Below, one piece after another: positions 7,821 through 15,420 of a DNA stretch of 64,000 nt (the stretch's first letter is position 1; each line of letters starts with the position of its first letter). The position numbers were made by a program, and so were the translations under genes. Under the pieces are notes generated by a model. The model ran no database searches, was not told the DNA's origin, and saw nothing but the letters and a program-made list of their open reading frames with translations. The stretch comes from Conexibacter arvalis (lineage in GTDB: Bacteria > Actinomycetota > Thermoleophilia > Solirubrobacterales > Solirubrobacteraceae): positions 124,001 through 188,000 of the forward strand of contig NZ_JACHNU010000004.1 of NCBI RefSeq assembly GCF_014199525.1, written 5' to 3'.

Positions 7821-8363
7821 TCAGCGCCCACATCCCCGCGCTCGTTGCCAGGCGCGATGGCGAACCGCCTGGTCTCCCGACCGGCACACGTGAACCTCCC
7901 AAGAGAGGCCCTCCCTTCCCTGATCGAGGCGCGATGTCCCTGCCCTTCCCCCGAAGTGCTCGCCTCCCCTGCGACGAACATCGGCCAGTGTTTTGGCAGA
8001 TAGGCACTCTAAACTGAGGCGTGAGCGCGGGCAAGTAGGAACTGTGCCAGCGACGCCCACACGCGAAACGCCGTCCTGGGGTCTCGGGTCCGCGGGCGGA
8101 GTTGGGACGATCGTCGGTGGCCGCACAGTCAAGAAGGCCGAACCGACGGGGCAGCCGTTGACCAGCGACACGGGGGGACATGCGTTTGGGTCCATGCCGA
8201 GGATCGGCACCTGTGCGACGCAGATGGGGTCTCTGATCTGCAAGGTCTCGATGGCTGACAGAAAGATCTGCTGCCCGTGAACGCCGGCGAGGATTGGAAC
8301 GTCTGCCACGTCGAACGTCGCCGTTTCGTTCGCGGTGCGCATCCCGCCACTCCAGACGAGCAT
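7821..8363 (-). CDS. Hypothetical open frame, possibly a gene remnant
   Basis: An open frame of 180 codons from ATG 8363. The first 100 residues look protein-like (FDVADVPILAGVHGQQIFLS, two Cys-Pro segments and a Pro-rich tract TVRPPTIVPTPPADPRPQ). The last 70 are Arg/Gly-rich and atypical. The coding look begins a few codons before the ATG, after a TAA, which suggests the 5' part is lost or frame-shifted. No homology was recognised. Confidence 0.25.
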   Translation of the reverse strand: MLVWSGGMRTANETATFDVADVPILAGVHGQQIFLSAIETLQIRDPICVAQVPILGMDPNACPPVSLVNGCPVGSAFLTVRPPTIVPTPPADPRPQDGVSRVGVAGTVPTCPRSRLSLECLSAKTLADVRRRGGEHFGGRAGTSRLDQGREGLSWEVHVCRSGDQAVRHRAWQRARGCGR

Positions 8364-8824
8364 TGTGTTGGTATCGCTGTCGAGTGCCTCTCTCCCGGAG
8401 CATGATTAGCTCGGCTGAGACCTGACCGTGATAGCCGGACGCGGCCGCAACGCTGGGCGCGAGCCTCCTACGCTCGATAATCGATCTTATGTGAACCACG
8501 AACTCGGAAGGGGCTTTCGGCTGGCTTCGTGTGGACCTGTTCATGCACGTGCGCGACGCCGGCGACGATCCTGGGCGCCCGCGAGCGCGCAATGCCGAAT
8601 TCACGCGAGCGGCTACGGCGGCCGCCGTCCCCGACAGACCGGCCCGCTCAGCTTCGCCGGCGACTACTCGCCACCGCGACGATCGATGGCGCGCTTCCCA
8701 CCGACCACCACGCGGCTACCTGGCACGCGCAGGCTCAACAGGCCGCTCTGTCCCGCCAGTCAACCCGATGTGACGCCGCCGTACGCTCACTCGCGTCAGC
8801 CGTGTACGCGAGTTCGAGCGTGTC
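8364..8824. other. Non-coding or degraded stretch downstream of the ATPase gene
   Basis: About 460 bp of lower-GC sequence with no convincing gene. Overlapping open frames on both strands are compositionally atypical. No repeat, tRNA or clear terminator hairpin was found. Confidence 0.4.
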
Positions 8825-11176
8825 TCATTGGGCCTGTCTGTGGGCAATCAGTCTGGCCACCCATTCGGCTGTCTCAGGATTGATTGCATCGACAAGCGCT
8901 CGCTCGAGGTCGGGCAGTCTGTCGGGATTCTCCACGAACCCGATGACCAACCGCTGCAGATCGAGCATCGCCAGCGCGTTCTGTTCGGTGATGCTCACCA
9001 TGGTGTCACGAGCAAGTCGGCCGGGAACGAAGAACGTGACGGAGGCGTCAGGCGGCGCGTTAACCGTCTGTGGCCGCAGTCTGTCGAGGACATCGATCGC
9101 GTGACCGGAGTCACCGGCACGTGCGCTGACGTTGGCAAGATTCCACTGTGTCGGCCAGCCGTCTGCTGGGCCTCGCTCCAGCGCCTCGATCAATGCGTCT
9201 CTCGCTTCGCTGAGCCGATCCTCAAAGAGACTTCGTACGAAGCCGAGATGACTGAGAGCGATACTCAGATCCCAGGTGTCTTGCACGCGCGCCCCTCGCA
9301 GTGCCGCGACTGTCCTGGTTGCGAGGGCGAGCGCGGCCTCAGGGTCCCCTCCGTCCCAGTCTCTGAACTCAGCGTGCATCGCGTTGAAGGCGGCGGCTGG
9401 TATCAGCTGCGTGAGGGCCTTTCGTGCATCGTCATTTCTGAGCACGACGACGTGTGATCCACTCCACGTCATCTCCGCAGCGACGACTATCGGCATCCAG
9501 TCGTCAACCTCTTCGGAGACGATCTCGTTGATCTGGTGGGCCGTCCACTCGGCTGAGGGCAGCACCCAGATCTCACCGCGACTTAATTCCTCGCCGTCAG
9601 ACCCCACACTAAAGTTCACTAGGGCAATGGCCAAGTCTTCCGTACCCCGAATTACCGCAGCCATGAGATCGAACTCTTCGTCGCCGAAGGGCATTACGTC
9701 GACCTCGAGGCCAGCGAACGGGACGGCATTCAGCGAATGCCGCATGCGAGCGCCGGGAGCATAGGCTCTACTGGCTATTGAGAAGAAATGGCCGAGGCGC
9801 GTTGCCTCACCGATGCGCTCTGAGACCCGGGTCGCGCAATCTTTGACCAGTGGCTCCCCCACGCATGCGAGAAACGGGATCTCGAACGAGACGTCGGAAG
9901 CTTGATCGCCCGCGAAGATGCGGGCCTGATATTTCAACGCCAGCGCCGCAGCAGGCCCGCCTTGCACCGTGAAACGCCCGTCATCGCACAGCGTAACGAC
10001 TCCGTCGGTTTCTAAGGCCTCGAGTTCAGCGATGACCTTTTCTTGTTCATCATCCAGATCTGCGGTCAGTAACCGTCGAGCGATACGATCGTCGTCGTTG
10101 GGCAGCCCGAGCAGCCGTGCAATGGCGATCTGCCGTGTGGTCAGCTCTGAAAGCGCGACAAGCTTGAGAGCAGGACCGATCCGCTCAGGACTCAGATCGG
10201 TGACGGCCTTCGCGCCAGCGATCAGCTCCTGAGAGGCGCCTGTGTACAACGCCAGCTCTTCGAGGACACGTTCGAGCACCGCGGGAGTCAAGACGTAATG
10301 TTCCTGTTCGCCAAGCTGACATGCGAACCAGAGATGGCGGCCGACGAGCGCGATCTCGAACGGATTACCGCCCGTCAGTCGAAGGACGTCAAACAGGAAG
10401 CTATGGTCTCCTCTTCTAACGAGGCGATCAGCTACGTCACTATCCAGCGGTGCCGCTAAGCAATGGTAGATGCGGTCCGGACTCCAGAAAGGACGAAGCG
10501 AGACACGCTCAAAACGGCGCAGAGCAGGCGAGATTGCTTCGGCCAGATGTTCGGCGCCTTGGTACGTAGCAGCGACTGCAAGCGTCCATCCGCCCACTGA
10601 ATCCAGCAACGTCACGAGTCGCTCAAAGGTGCCGCAATCCTCCAGAAGGGCGTCACTGTCGTCGACGGTGACGAGAATGCGCTTGAACCCCCGTTCGTTC
10701 GAGAGCGCGCTCAGCTTCCTAAGGTCGTGCTCAAGAACTGCAGGCGCAGGCAAAGTACCGGGTTCGGCAGCGAGGGCAAGCGCGCTGACGAGCACGTCGC
10801 TCACGCCCATCGGCGAGCGATCACGTAAGTAGACACGATCGCACCATGCTCGGTACCAGGCTGGTGCCGTCGCTTGGTCTCGAACGAGCGCTTCGGCTGT
10901 TGCCGCTAGCAGGGAAGCTGGGAGTCCATTGCCGAGGTTCTCCTCGTCCACCAAGCGGAGCGGGACAACAAGGACATCATGCTCGCGCGCCTGTCGTCCG
11001 ATTTCCTCGAGCAGACTCGTCCGTCCGCTGCGTGGTGCTCCGAGCACAAGAACGTGGCGTCCTATCGAGTCAGGTGAGGTGGCCACTCCGACAGCGCGTC
11101 TGATTTGGGCGCGCCGACTGCTGAGCAGTCGCGGGTTGTCGATCGGATCCAGGCTGTATGGATTGCGTTTCGCCAC
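8825..11176 (-). CDS. Large P-loop ATPase (AAA_16/STAND-like) in a toxin-antitoxin operon
   Basis: 783 residues. Order of parts: a short N-terminal lead (NPYSLDPIDNPRLLSSR, typical of the linker before an AAA_16/ORC-type ATPase); a P-loop at 46-53, GAPRSGRT, with Arg in place of the usual Lys; Walker B at about 167-174 (RILVTVDD); TGGNPFE at 268-274, as in STAND/AAA_16 proteins; a winged-helix-like segment (about 335-405); a middle domain with beta pattern (about 420-590); and a C-terminal TPR-like helical region (about 600-780). GTG 11176 is preceded by AGGGAGGT and lies 13 bp after the HTH gene. Third gene of the operon; GC is lower than its neighbours. Possible role: sensor or effector in defence. 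That role is inference. Confidence 0.8.
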   Translation of the reverse strand: MAKRNPYSLDPIDNPRLLSSRRAQIRRAVGVATSPDSIGRHVLVLGAPRSGRTSLLEEIGRQAREHDVLVVPLRLVDEENLGNGLPASLLAATAEALVRDQATAPAWYRAWCDRVYLRDRSPMGVSDVLVSALALAAEPGTLPAPAVLEHDLRKLSALSNERGFKRILVTVDDSDALLEDCGTFERLVTLLDSVGGWTLAVAATYQGAEHLAEAISPALRRFERVSLRPFWSPDRIYHCLAAPLDSDVADRLVRRGDHSFLFDVLRLTGGNPFEIALVGRHLWFACQLGEQEHYVLTPAVLERVLEELALYTGASQELIAGAKAVTDLSPERIGPALKLVALSELTTRQIAIARLLGLPNDDDRIARRLLTADLDDEQEKVIAELEALETDGVVTLCDDGRFTVQGGPAAALALKYQARIFAGDQASDVSFEIPFLACVGEPLVKDCATRVSERIGEATRLGHFFSIASRAYAPGARMRHSLNAVPFAGLEVDVMPFGDEEFDLMAAVIRGTEDLAIALVNFSVGSDGEELSRGEIWVLPSAEWTAHQINEIVSEEVDDWMPIVVAAEMTWSGSHVVVLRNDDARKALTQLIPAAAFNAMHAEFRDWDGGDPEAALALATRTVAALRGARVQDTWDLSIALSHLGFVRSLFEDRLSEARDALIEALERGPADGWPTQWNLANVSARAGDSGHAIDVLDRLRPQTVNAPPDASVTFFVPGRLARDTMVSITEQNALAMLDLQRLVIGFVENPDRLPDLERALVDAINPETAEWVARLIAHRQAQ

Positions 11177-11189
11177 CTCGACCTCCCTG

Positions 11190-11480
11190 TTACGCCGAAA
11201 GGTTTGGCGTGAAATCCAGCGTCACGCCAAGTGGGCCACCCAACGCTTGAAGCGTTTCGACTGTTGGGTTTCCTTGACCTCGCTCGATACGAGAGATGTC
11301 GCCTTGCCCGATTCCGCTCAGGTCCGCGAGCTGACGCTGGGAGAGACCGGCGGCAAGTCGTCGTTCGAGGAGTTTGGCGCCAATGCCGAACTGGCGCCGG
11401 CGCGCATCCAGGTCGCGACGTTCCGCCGGCGTCGCATCACGTTCGACTTCTTCTACGAAGTCGCGGAACTTATTGGACAT
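11190..11480 (-). CDS. higA: HTH (XRE/Cro) antitoxin, HigA-like
   Basis: 96 residues. After a charged N-terminal helix, residues about 44-80 form a classic XRE helix-turn-helix (LSQRQLADLSGIGQGDISRI then ERGQGNPTVETLQALGGPLG). In HigBA and similar modules the antitoxin follows the toxin, as here: the toxin gene ends 72 bp upstream. ATG 11480 has an AGGGAG Shine-Dalgarno 5 nt before it. The intergenic gap contains its own likely promoter inside an inverted repeat, so the antitoxin (with the ATPase behind it) may be transcribed separately from the toxin. Confidence 0.85.
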   Translation of the reverse strand: MSNKFRDFVEEVERDATPAERRDLDARRRQFGIGAKLLERRLAAGLSQRQLADLSGIGQGDISRIERGQGNPTVETLQALGGPLGVTLDFTPNLSA

Positions 11481-11500
11481 GTCGACTCCCTGGCAAGATC

Positions 11501-11528
11501 GGGTGTGATGCGTTTTATACCATCACCC
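11501..11528 (-). promoter_or_regulatory. Internal promoter/operator between toxin and antitoxin genes
   Basis: TGATG (11506-11510) and CATCA (11521-11525) form an inverted repeat extended by GGTG/CACC. Between them the minus strand reads GTATAAAA, a strong -10-like sequence in GC-rich DNA. The place fits an autoregulated antitoxin promoter. Confidence 0.5.
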
Positions 11529-11552
11529 TAGAGGAAGCGCAAGGACTCGGCA

Positions 11553-11999
11553 TCAAGGCTGTCGCTTCGCAGCTGCGCTGAGCCGCTGTTGTTTCAACTC
11601 GAACGACCGCAGTCGTCTCCGGGCGCGAGCAATCTCGCGCTCCTGCCGTCGCTTCGAGGGGTCGAGGCCCTTGTCGTAGGCGCCCAGAAGAAGGATGATC
11701 TTCTCGCCGTACGCGAGGAAGAACACACGCAGTAACAGGTCCGTGCTGCTCGCTCCGTCGGCAGGTCTCCCAGCTTTTCTAAGGATCGTTTCTTCGTCGT
11801 GCCGGAGGCGAAACTCGTAGAGCCCCCTACCGAGCGCTTTTCCGTATTCCGTCTGGCACACATCCAGCCCCATAGGTTCAAGGACCGTTTCGATCGCGGC
11901 AATAAGCGCGTTGCGTTTGCGATAGTCGAGATCCTTGAGGAACTTCCGAACAGGCTGGTTTCCGTTCGCGTCGGAGAAGAACTCGATTTCCCACCCCAT
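11553..11999 (-). CDS. higB: HigB-like toxin (phage Gp49/RelE superfamily)
   Basis: 148 residues. The N-terminus (WEIEFFSDANGNQPVRKFL) and the following LRHDEETILRK and LRVFFLAYGEKIILLLGAYD match the Gp49/HigB2 branch of RelE-fold ribosome-associated mRNA interferases: a beta-hairpin core and the conserved basic C-terminal helix (KRRQEREIARARRR). The C-terminus is longer and more basic than usual. ATG 11999 is preferred to the upstream reading because the family begins at this point and TACGCT lies 7 nt upstream, implying a leaderless transcript. First gene of the toxin-antitoxin-ATPase operon. Confidence 0.8.
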   Translation of the reverse strand: MGWEIEFFSDANGNQPVRKFLKDLDYRKRNALIAAIETVLEPMGLDVCQTEYGKALGRGLYEFRLRHDEETILRKAGRPADGASSTDLLLRVFFLAYGEKIILLLGAYDKGLDPSKRRQEREIARARRRLRSFELKQQRLSAAAKRQP

Positions 12000-12006
12000 C
12001 ACGCGA

Positions 12007-12012
12007 AGCGTA
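12007..12012 (-). promoter_or_regulatory. -10 element (TACGCT) of the HigB-like toxin operon
   Basis: TACGCT on the minus strand ends 7 nt before ATG 11999. It supports this start and a leaderless toxin message. Confidence 0.5.
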
Positions 12013-12167
12013 TTCGGTGTTGCGGGACAGCGTGGCACTCCTCGCCTGGTAGCGCTCCTAACGAGAGGTACGACGCCCCTGAGCTTGCGCGTCGTGCTCT
12101 CGGTTGTACTCGCCCGAATGATTCGATCGCTCTACGCCGAGACGGGCGACGTCAACCGCCGCAGTGC

Positions 12168-12308
12168 AGCGCCCTTCAGGGCGCTACCTCACGTCGCGGC
12201 GGCGATCTCGGGGCCGTGACCGGTTCAGGGACGGCCGGGCCTCTTGAGTCGCGATTCGGTCGCGTGCCCCTCGCATCGGCCTGACTCAAGGATGGTCGCG
12301 ACTCGGTC
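12168..12308. repeat. Cluster of short inverted and direct repeats upstream of the toxin operon
   Basis: AGCGCCCT and AGGGCGCT (12168-12175 and 12178-12185) form a tight palindrome. CTTGAGTC (12243-12250) and GACTCAAG (12283-12290) are inverted. TCGCGAtTCGGTC (12249-12261) recurs as TCGCGAcTCGGTC (12296-12308). The roughly 290-bp gap holds no gene. It could be operator sites, a terminator for the flanking hydrolase gene, or an island edge. Confidence 0.35.
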
Positions 12309-12329
12309 CCGCCAACAGGACCGTCACTC

Positions 12330-13211
12330 TCAGCGTTGAAGCAACGTGTGCAGTTCCGCGGCGATCTCCGTCGGTGCGGTCTCGGCCATGAAGTGGCCGT
12401 AGTTGGCGGTGACGTGGTGGAGGTCATCGGCCCAGGCGCTCCACAGCGCTCGTGCGTCGTAGCCAAGGGCGGCGCCCCAGTCCTGCTGCACGACGGTCAA
12501 CGGCATTGTCAGCCTCGTGCCAGCGTCGCGATCGATCTGGTCGTGTGCGATGTCGATCCCGGCCGAGGCGCGGTAGTCGGCGACGATTGACGGGACCGCG
12601 GCACGGCAGGCGTCGAGGTAGGCGGAGCGGACAGCGGCCGGAATCGCGTCGGGGCTGGCGCCCCAGGCGTCGAGGAAGGAGCCGAAGAAGGCGTCGGGGC
12701 TGCCTGCGATCAGCTGCTCGGGAAGCCCGGGCGGCTGCGCCATCAGGTAGAGGTGGAACGCGGGCGCGGCGGTGACGCCGCGCAGGACCGCCCACATGTC
12801 GAGCGTCGCCAGCACGTCGAGGCAGGCGAGGTGGGTGATCGTGCCCGGGTGATCGAGGCCGGCGCGCAGTGCGACCAGTGCGCCGCGGTCGTGGCCGGCA
12901 AGCGCGAACCGGTCGTGGCCGAGCGCCTGCGCAAGCGCGACGATGTCGGCGGCCATCGTGCGCTTCGAGTAGGTGTCGCCGTCGGCTGTTTCGGCCGGCT
13001 TCTCGCTGGCGCCGTAGCCGCGCAGGTCGGGGCAGATGACGGTCCGCTCGGCGGCGAGCGCGACGGCGACATGGCGCCACATCAGGTGCGTCTGCGGAAA
13101 GCCGTGCAGGAGCACCAGCGGCTCGCCTGCGCCTCCGATCGCCGCGTGCAGCGCGACGCCGTCGGCGACGGTCACGCGTTCGTACGAGAAGCCGGGGATG
13201 GTCGGGGTCAT
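12330..13211 (-). CDS. Alpha/beta hydrolase (haloacetate dehalogenase / epoxide hydrolase-like)
   Basis: 293 residues with the full alpha/beta-hydrolase set: oxyanion segment HGFPQTH (36-42), DLRGYG (62-67), the nucleophile elbow GHDRGA with Asp108 as nucleophile, an acid near Asp132 and the catalytic His near 273 (YGHFMAE). An Asp nucleophile points to dehalogenase or epoxide-hydrolase chemistry. In fluoroacetate dehalogenases a second Arg follows three residues after the first (DRGxR); here it is Leu, so fluoroacetate specificity is unlikely. ATG 13211 has AAAGGA upstream. It diverges from the SARP-type regulator gene, which may control it. Confidence 0.85.
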   Translation of the reverse strand: MTPTIPGFSYERVTVADGVALHAAIGGAGEPLVLLHGFPQTHLMWRHVAVALAAERTVICPDLRGYGASEKPAETADGDTYSKRTMAADIVALAQALGHDRFALAGHDRGALVALRAGLDHPGTITHLACLDVLATLDMWAVLRGVTAAPAFHLYLMAQPPGLPEQLIAGSPDAFFGSFLDAWGASPDAIPAAVRSAYLDACRAAVPSIVADYRASAGIDIAHDQIDRDAGTRLTMPLTVVQQDWGAALGYDARALWSAWADDLHHVTANYGHFMAETAPTEIAAELHTLLQR

Positions 13212-13281
13212 CGCGTCAGTCCTTTCGTTGCGGAAGGACCAGGCTCGCGCGCGCCGATGAGCATCCGATCAGCGGCCGCTC

Positions 13282-13287
13282 TACCGT
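13282..13287 (+). promoter_or_regulatory. -10 element (TACCGT) of the SARP regulator gene
   Basis: TACCGT lies 7 nt before ATG 13295 and overlaps the alternative GTG 13286. This makes ATG 13295 the more likely, leaderless start. Confidence 0.5.
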
Positions 13288-13294
13288 GCAGGAG

Positions 13295-15319
13295 ATGCAG
13301 GCCAGCTTCGGAGTCCTCGGCCCCGTCGTCGCGTGGGATCGCAACGGAGCCGAGGTCGCACTGAGAGGGCCGCGCCACCGTGCGGTGCTCGCGCGGCTGC
13401 TCGTCGCCGAAGGCCGTGTCGTTCCGGTCGACCGCCTCGTCGATGATCTCTGGGCGGATCCGCCGGAGGGCGCGGTCGGAGCAGTGCGGACGTTCGTCGC
13501 CGCGCTGCGACGGGCGCTCGAGCCGCAGCGTCCACCCCGTGCACGGCCGCAGCTCCTCGTCACCGACGGGCCGGGATATGCGCTCCTGGTCGGGCCGGAA
13601 GCGGTCGACGCTCGCCGCTTCGAGGCGGCGACATCAACCGCATCCGGTTTGGATGCTCCAGCCCGGCTGGCACAGCTCGAAGAGGCACTGGGCTGGTGGC
13701 GTGGCCCGGCCTACGCGGGGCTCGACGAGCCGTGGGCCCGTACGGAGCGCGCGCGTCTGTCCGAGCTGCGGCTGCACGCCGTCGAGCAGCGGGCGGCTGC
13801 GCTGGTGGCGCTCGGGCGCGGGCCGGTCGCGGCCTCCGCTCTCGCGGCTCACGTCGCTGAGCACCCGTGGCGCGAGGAGGGCTGGCGACTGCTCGCCCTG
13901 GCGCTCTACCGCAGCGGTCGCCAGGCCGACGCGCTCGCGGTGCTGCGACGGGCGCGGGCGCTACTGATCGAGCATCTGGCCATCGAGCCCGGGCCGGCGC
14001 TGCAGACGCTGGAGCACGACATCCTCGTCCAGGCCGAGCACCTGACGGAGGGTGCGGGCTACGCGCGCGCTGATGGCGGCCGCTCCGCCGACGATCCCGT
14101 CGGCCGCGTCTGGACAGAGACGGCGGCTGCCTACGACCGCGCCGTCGCGGCGGACGCTCGATCGCGGCTGGAATCGACCATCGGGCTGCTGCGTGACCTC
14201 GCCATGGCGGGCGGCGGCGGGCTGCAGGCAGCACGGCGCCAGCGCGTCGCCGCGGCAGCGGCGGCCGAGGAGCTGAGCGACCCCGAGCTGACGGCCCGCG
14301 TGATCGGCGCCTACGACGTCCCCGCGAGCTGGACCCGGGTCGACGACCCCGACCAGGCGGCAGCGATCGTCGCAGCTGCAGATCGGACGCTGGCACGGCT
14401 CCCAGGCGGCGCCGCCGCAGCCCGCGCGCGTCTGCTCGCGACGATCGCGCTCGAGTCGCGCGGCGACGGCAGTTCGCGTGCCGCGCAGGCCGCGCGTGAG
14501 GCTGAGGCGATCGCACGGGAGATCGACGACCCTGCACTGCTAGCGTTCGCGCTCAACGGCCGATGGATGCAGTGCTTCGAGCGCGCGGGCCTCGCGCGGG
14601 AGCGCGACGCGATCGGCGCCGAGCTGCTCCCGCTGGCCGAACGTCATGGCCTCGTGAGCTACGAGATCCTCGGCCACCTGATCCGGATGCAGGCGCGCAG
14701 CGCGCTCGCGGACTTCGCTGCGGCCGACCAGCACGCCGTCGCCGTCGACCGGCTCGCCGCAGTGCACGAGCGTCCGCTCGCCGGGGTCTTCACCACCTGG
14801 TACCGCGCGCTCCGCGTCGCCGTGACGGCGACGCCTTCTCCCGCCGATGCGTCGACCGCGGTCGCACCGCTCAGCGACGCCGACGCCGCCTACCGCGCAG
14901 CCGCAGCCCAGCTCACCGACGCAGGCATGCCAGGGCTGACGCGCGGGCTGCCGGCGCTCGCGCTGCTCTGCCTGCGCATCGCCCGACGCGAGCCGGCGCC
15001 GACCGACCGCACGCTCGACTGGGGCCCGTACGCGCAATGGGCACGACCGCTCGTCCTGCTCGCAGACGGTGACGCGAACGGCGCGGCAGTGGCGCTGCGG
15101 GCCGCACCCGACCCGCCGCCCGACCTTCTCATGGAGGCGATCTGGTGCCTGCTGGCACAGGCGGCGCTCGCGCTCGGTGACCACGACCGCTGCAAACGCG
15201 CCCGTGCAGCGCTCGCACCAGCCGCCGCGGAGATCGCGGGCGCCGGCAGCGGCCTGCTCACCGCCGGCCCCGTCGCCACCCACCTCGCCGACCTCGACGC
15301 AGCCCTCGTGACCCGCTGA
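13295..15319 (+). CDS. SARP/AfsR-type transcriptional activator with helical C-terminal domain
   Basis: 674 residues. Residues about 1-95 form an OmpR-like winged helix (FGVLGPVVAW, then RHRAVLARLLVAEGRVVPVD and DLWADPPEGAVGAVRTFVAAL). Residues about 95-250 form the bacterial transcriptional activation domain with helix pairs (LRRARALLIEHLAIEPGPAL). The remaining 400 residues are Ala-rich helical repeats with no P-loop, so this is a SARP-plus-repeat protein and not a full AfsR with NB-ARC. It is divergent from the alpha/beta hydrolase gene, a layout common for local regulators. The start is set by the TACCGT hexamer 7 nt upstream; GTG 13286 would add three residues. Confidence 0.85.
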   Translation: MQASFGVLGPVVAWDRNGAEVALRGPRHRAVLARLLVAEGRVVPVDRLVDDLWADPPEGAVGAVRTFVAALRRALEPQRPPRARPQLLVTDGPGYALLVGPEAVDARRFEAATSTASGLDAPARLAQLEEALGWWRGPAYAGLDEPWARTERARLSELRLHAVEQRAAALVALGRGPVAASALAAHVAEHPWREEGWRLLALALYRSGRQADALAVLRRARALLIEHLAIEPGPALQTLEHDILVQAEHLTEGAGYARADGGRSADDPVGRVWTETAAAYDRAVAADARSRLESTIGLLRDLAMAGGGGLQAARRQRVAAAAAAEELSDPELTARVIGAYDVPASWTRVDDPDQAAAIVAAADRTLARLPGGAAAARARLLATIALESRGDGSSRAAQAAREAEAIAREIDDPALLAFALNGRWMQCFERAGLARERDAIGAELLPLAERHGLVSYEILGHLIRMQARSALADFAAADQHAVAVDRLAAVHERPLAGVFTTWYRALRVAVTATPSPADASTAVAPLSDADAAYRAAAAQLTDAGMPGLTRGLPALALLCLRIARREPAPTDRTLDWGPYAQWARPLVLLADGDANGAAVALRAAPDPPPDLLMEAIWCLLAQAALALGDHDRCKRARAALAPAAAEIAGAGSGLLTAGPVATHLADLDAALVTR

Positions 15320-15420
15320 CGAGCGCAGCGCGCCTTCAGAACTCGCACGTCACCGATGACCGGCGACACGAGCGGGGCCGCGCCCCGCGGCCGGCTCGCG
15401 CGCTGGCGAGCGTCAGGAGG

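Noticed and set aside
12168-12185. Palindrome AGCGCCCT/AGGGCGCT as a simple rho-independent terminator
   Set aside because: The loop would be only 2 nt and no T-run follows in either direction; kept as a repeat, not called a terminator.
12330-13211. Fluoroacetate dehalogenase
   Set aside because: The nucleophile motif DRGA is right, but the second carboxylate-binding Arg is Leu, so only a general dehalogenase/epoxide-hydrolase-like call is made.
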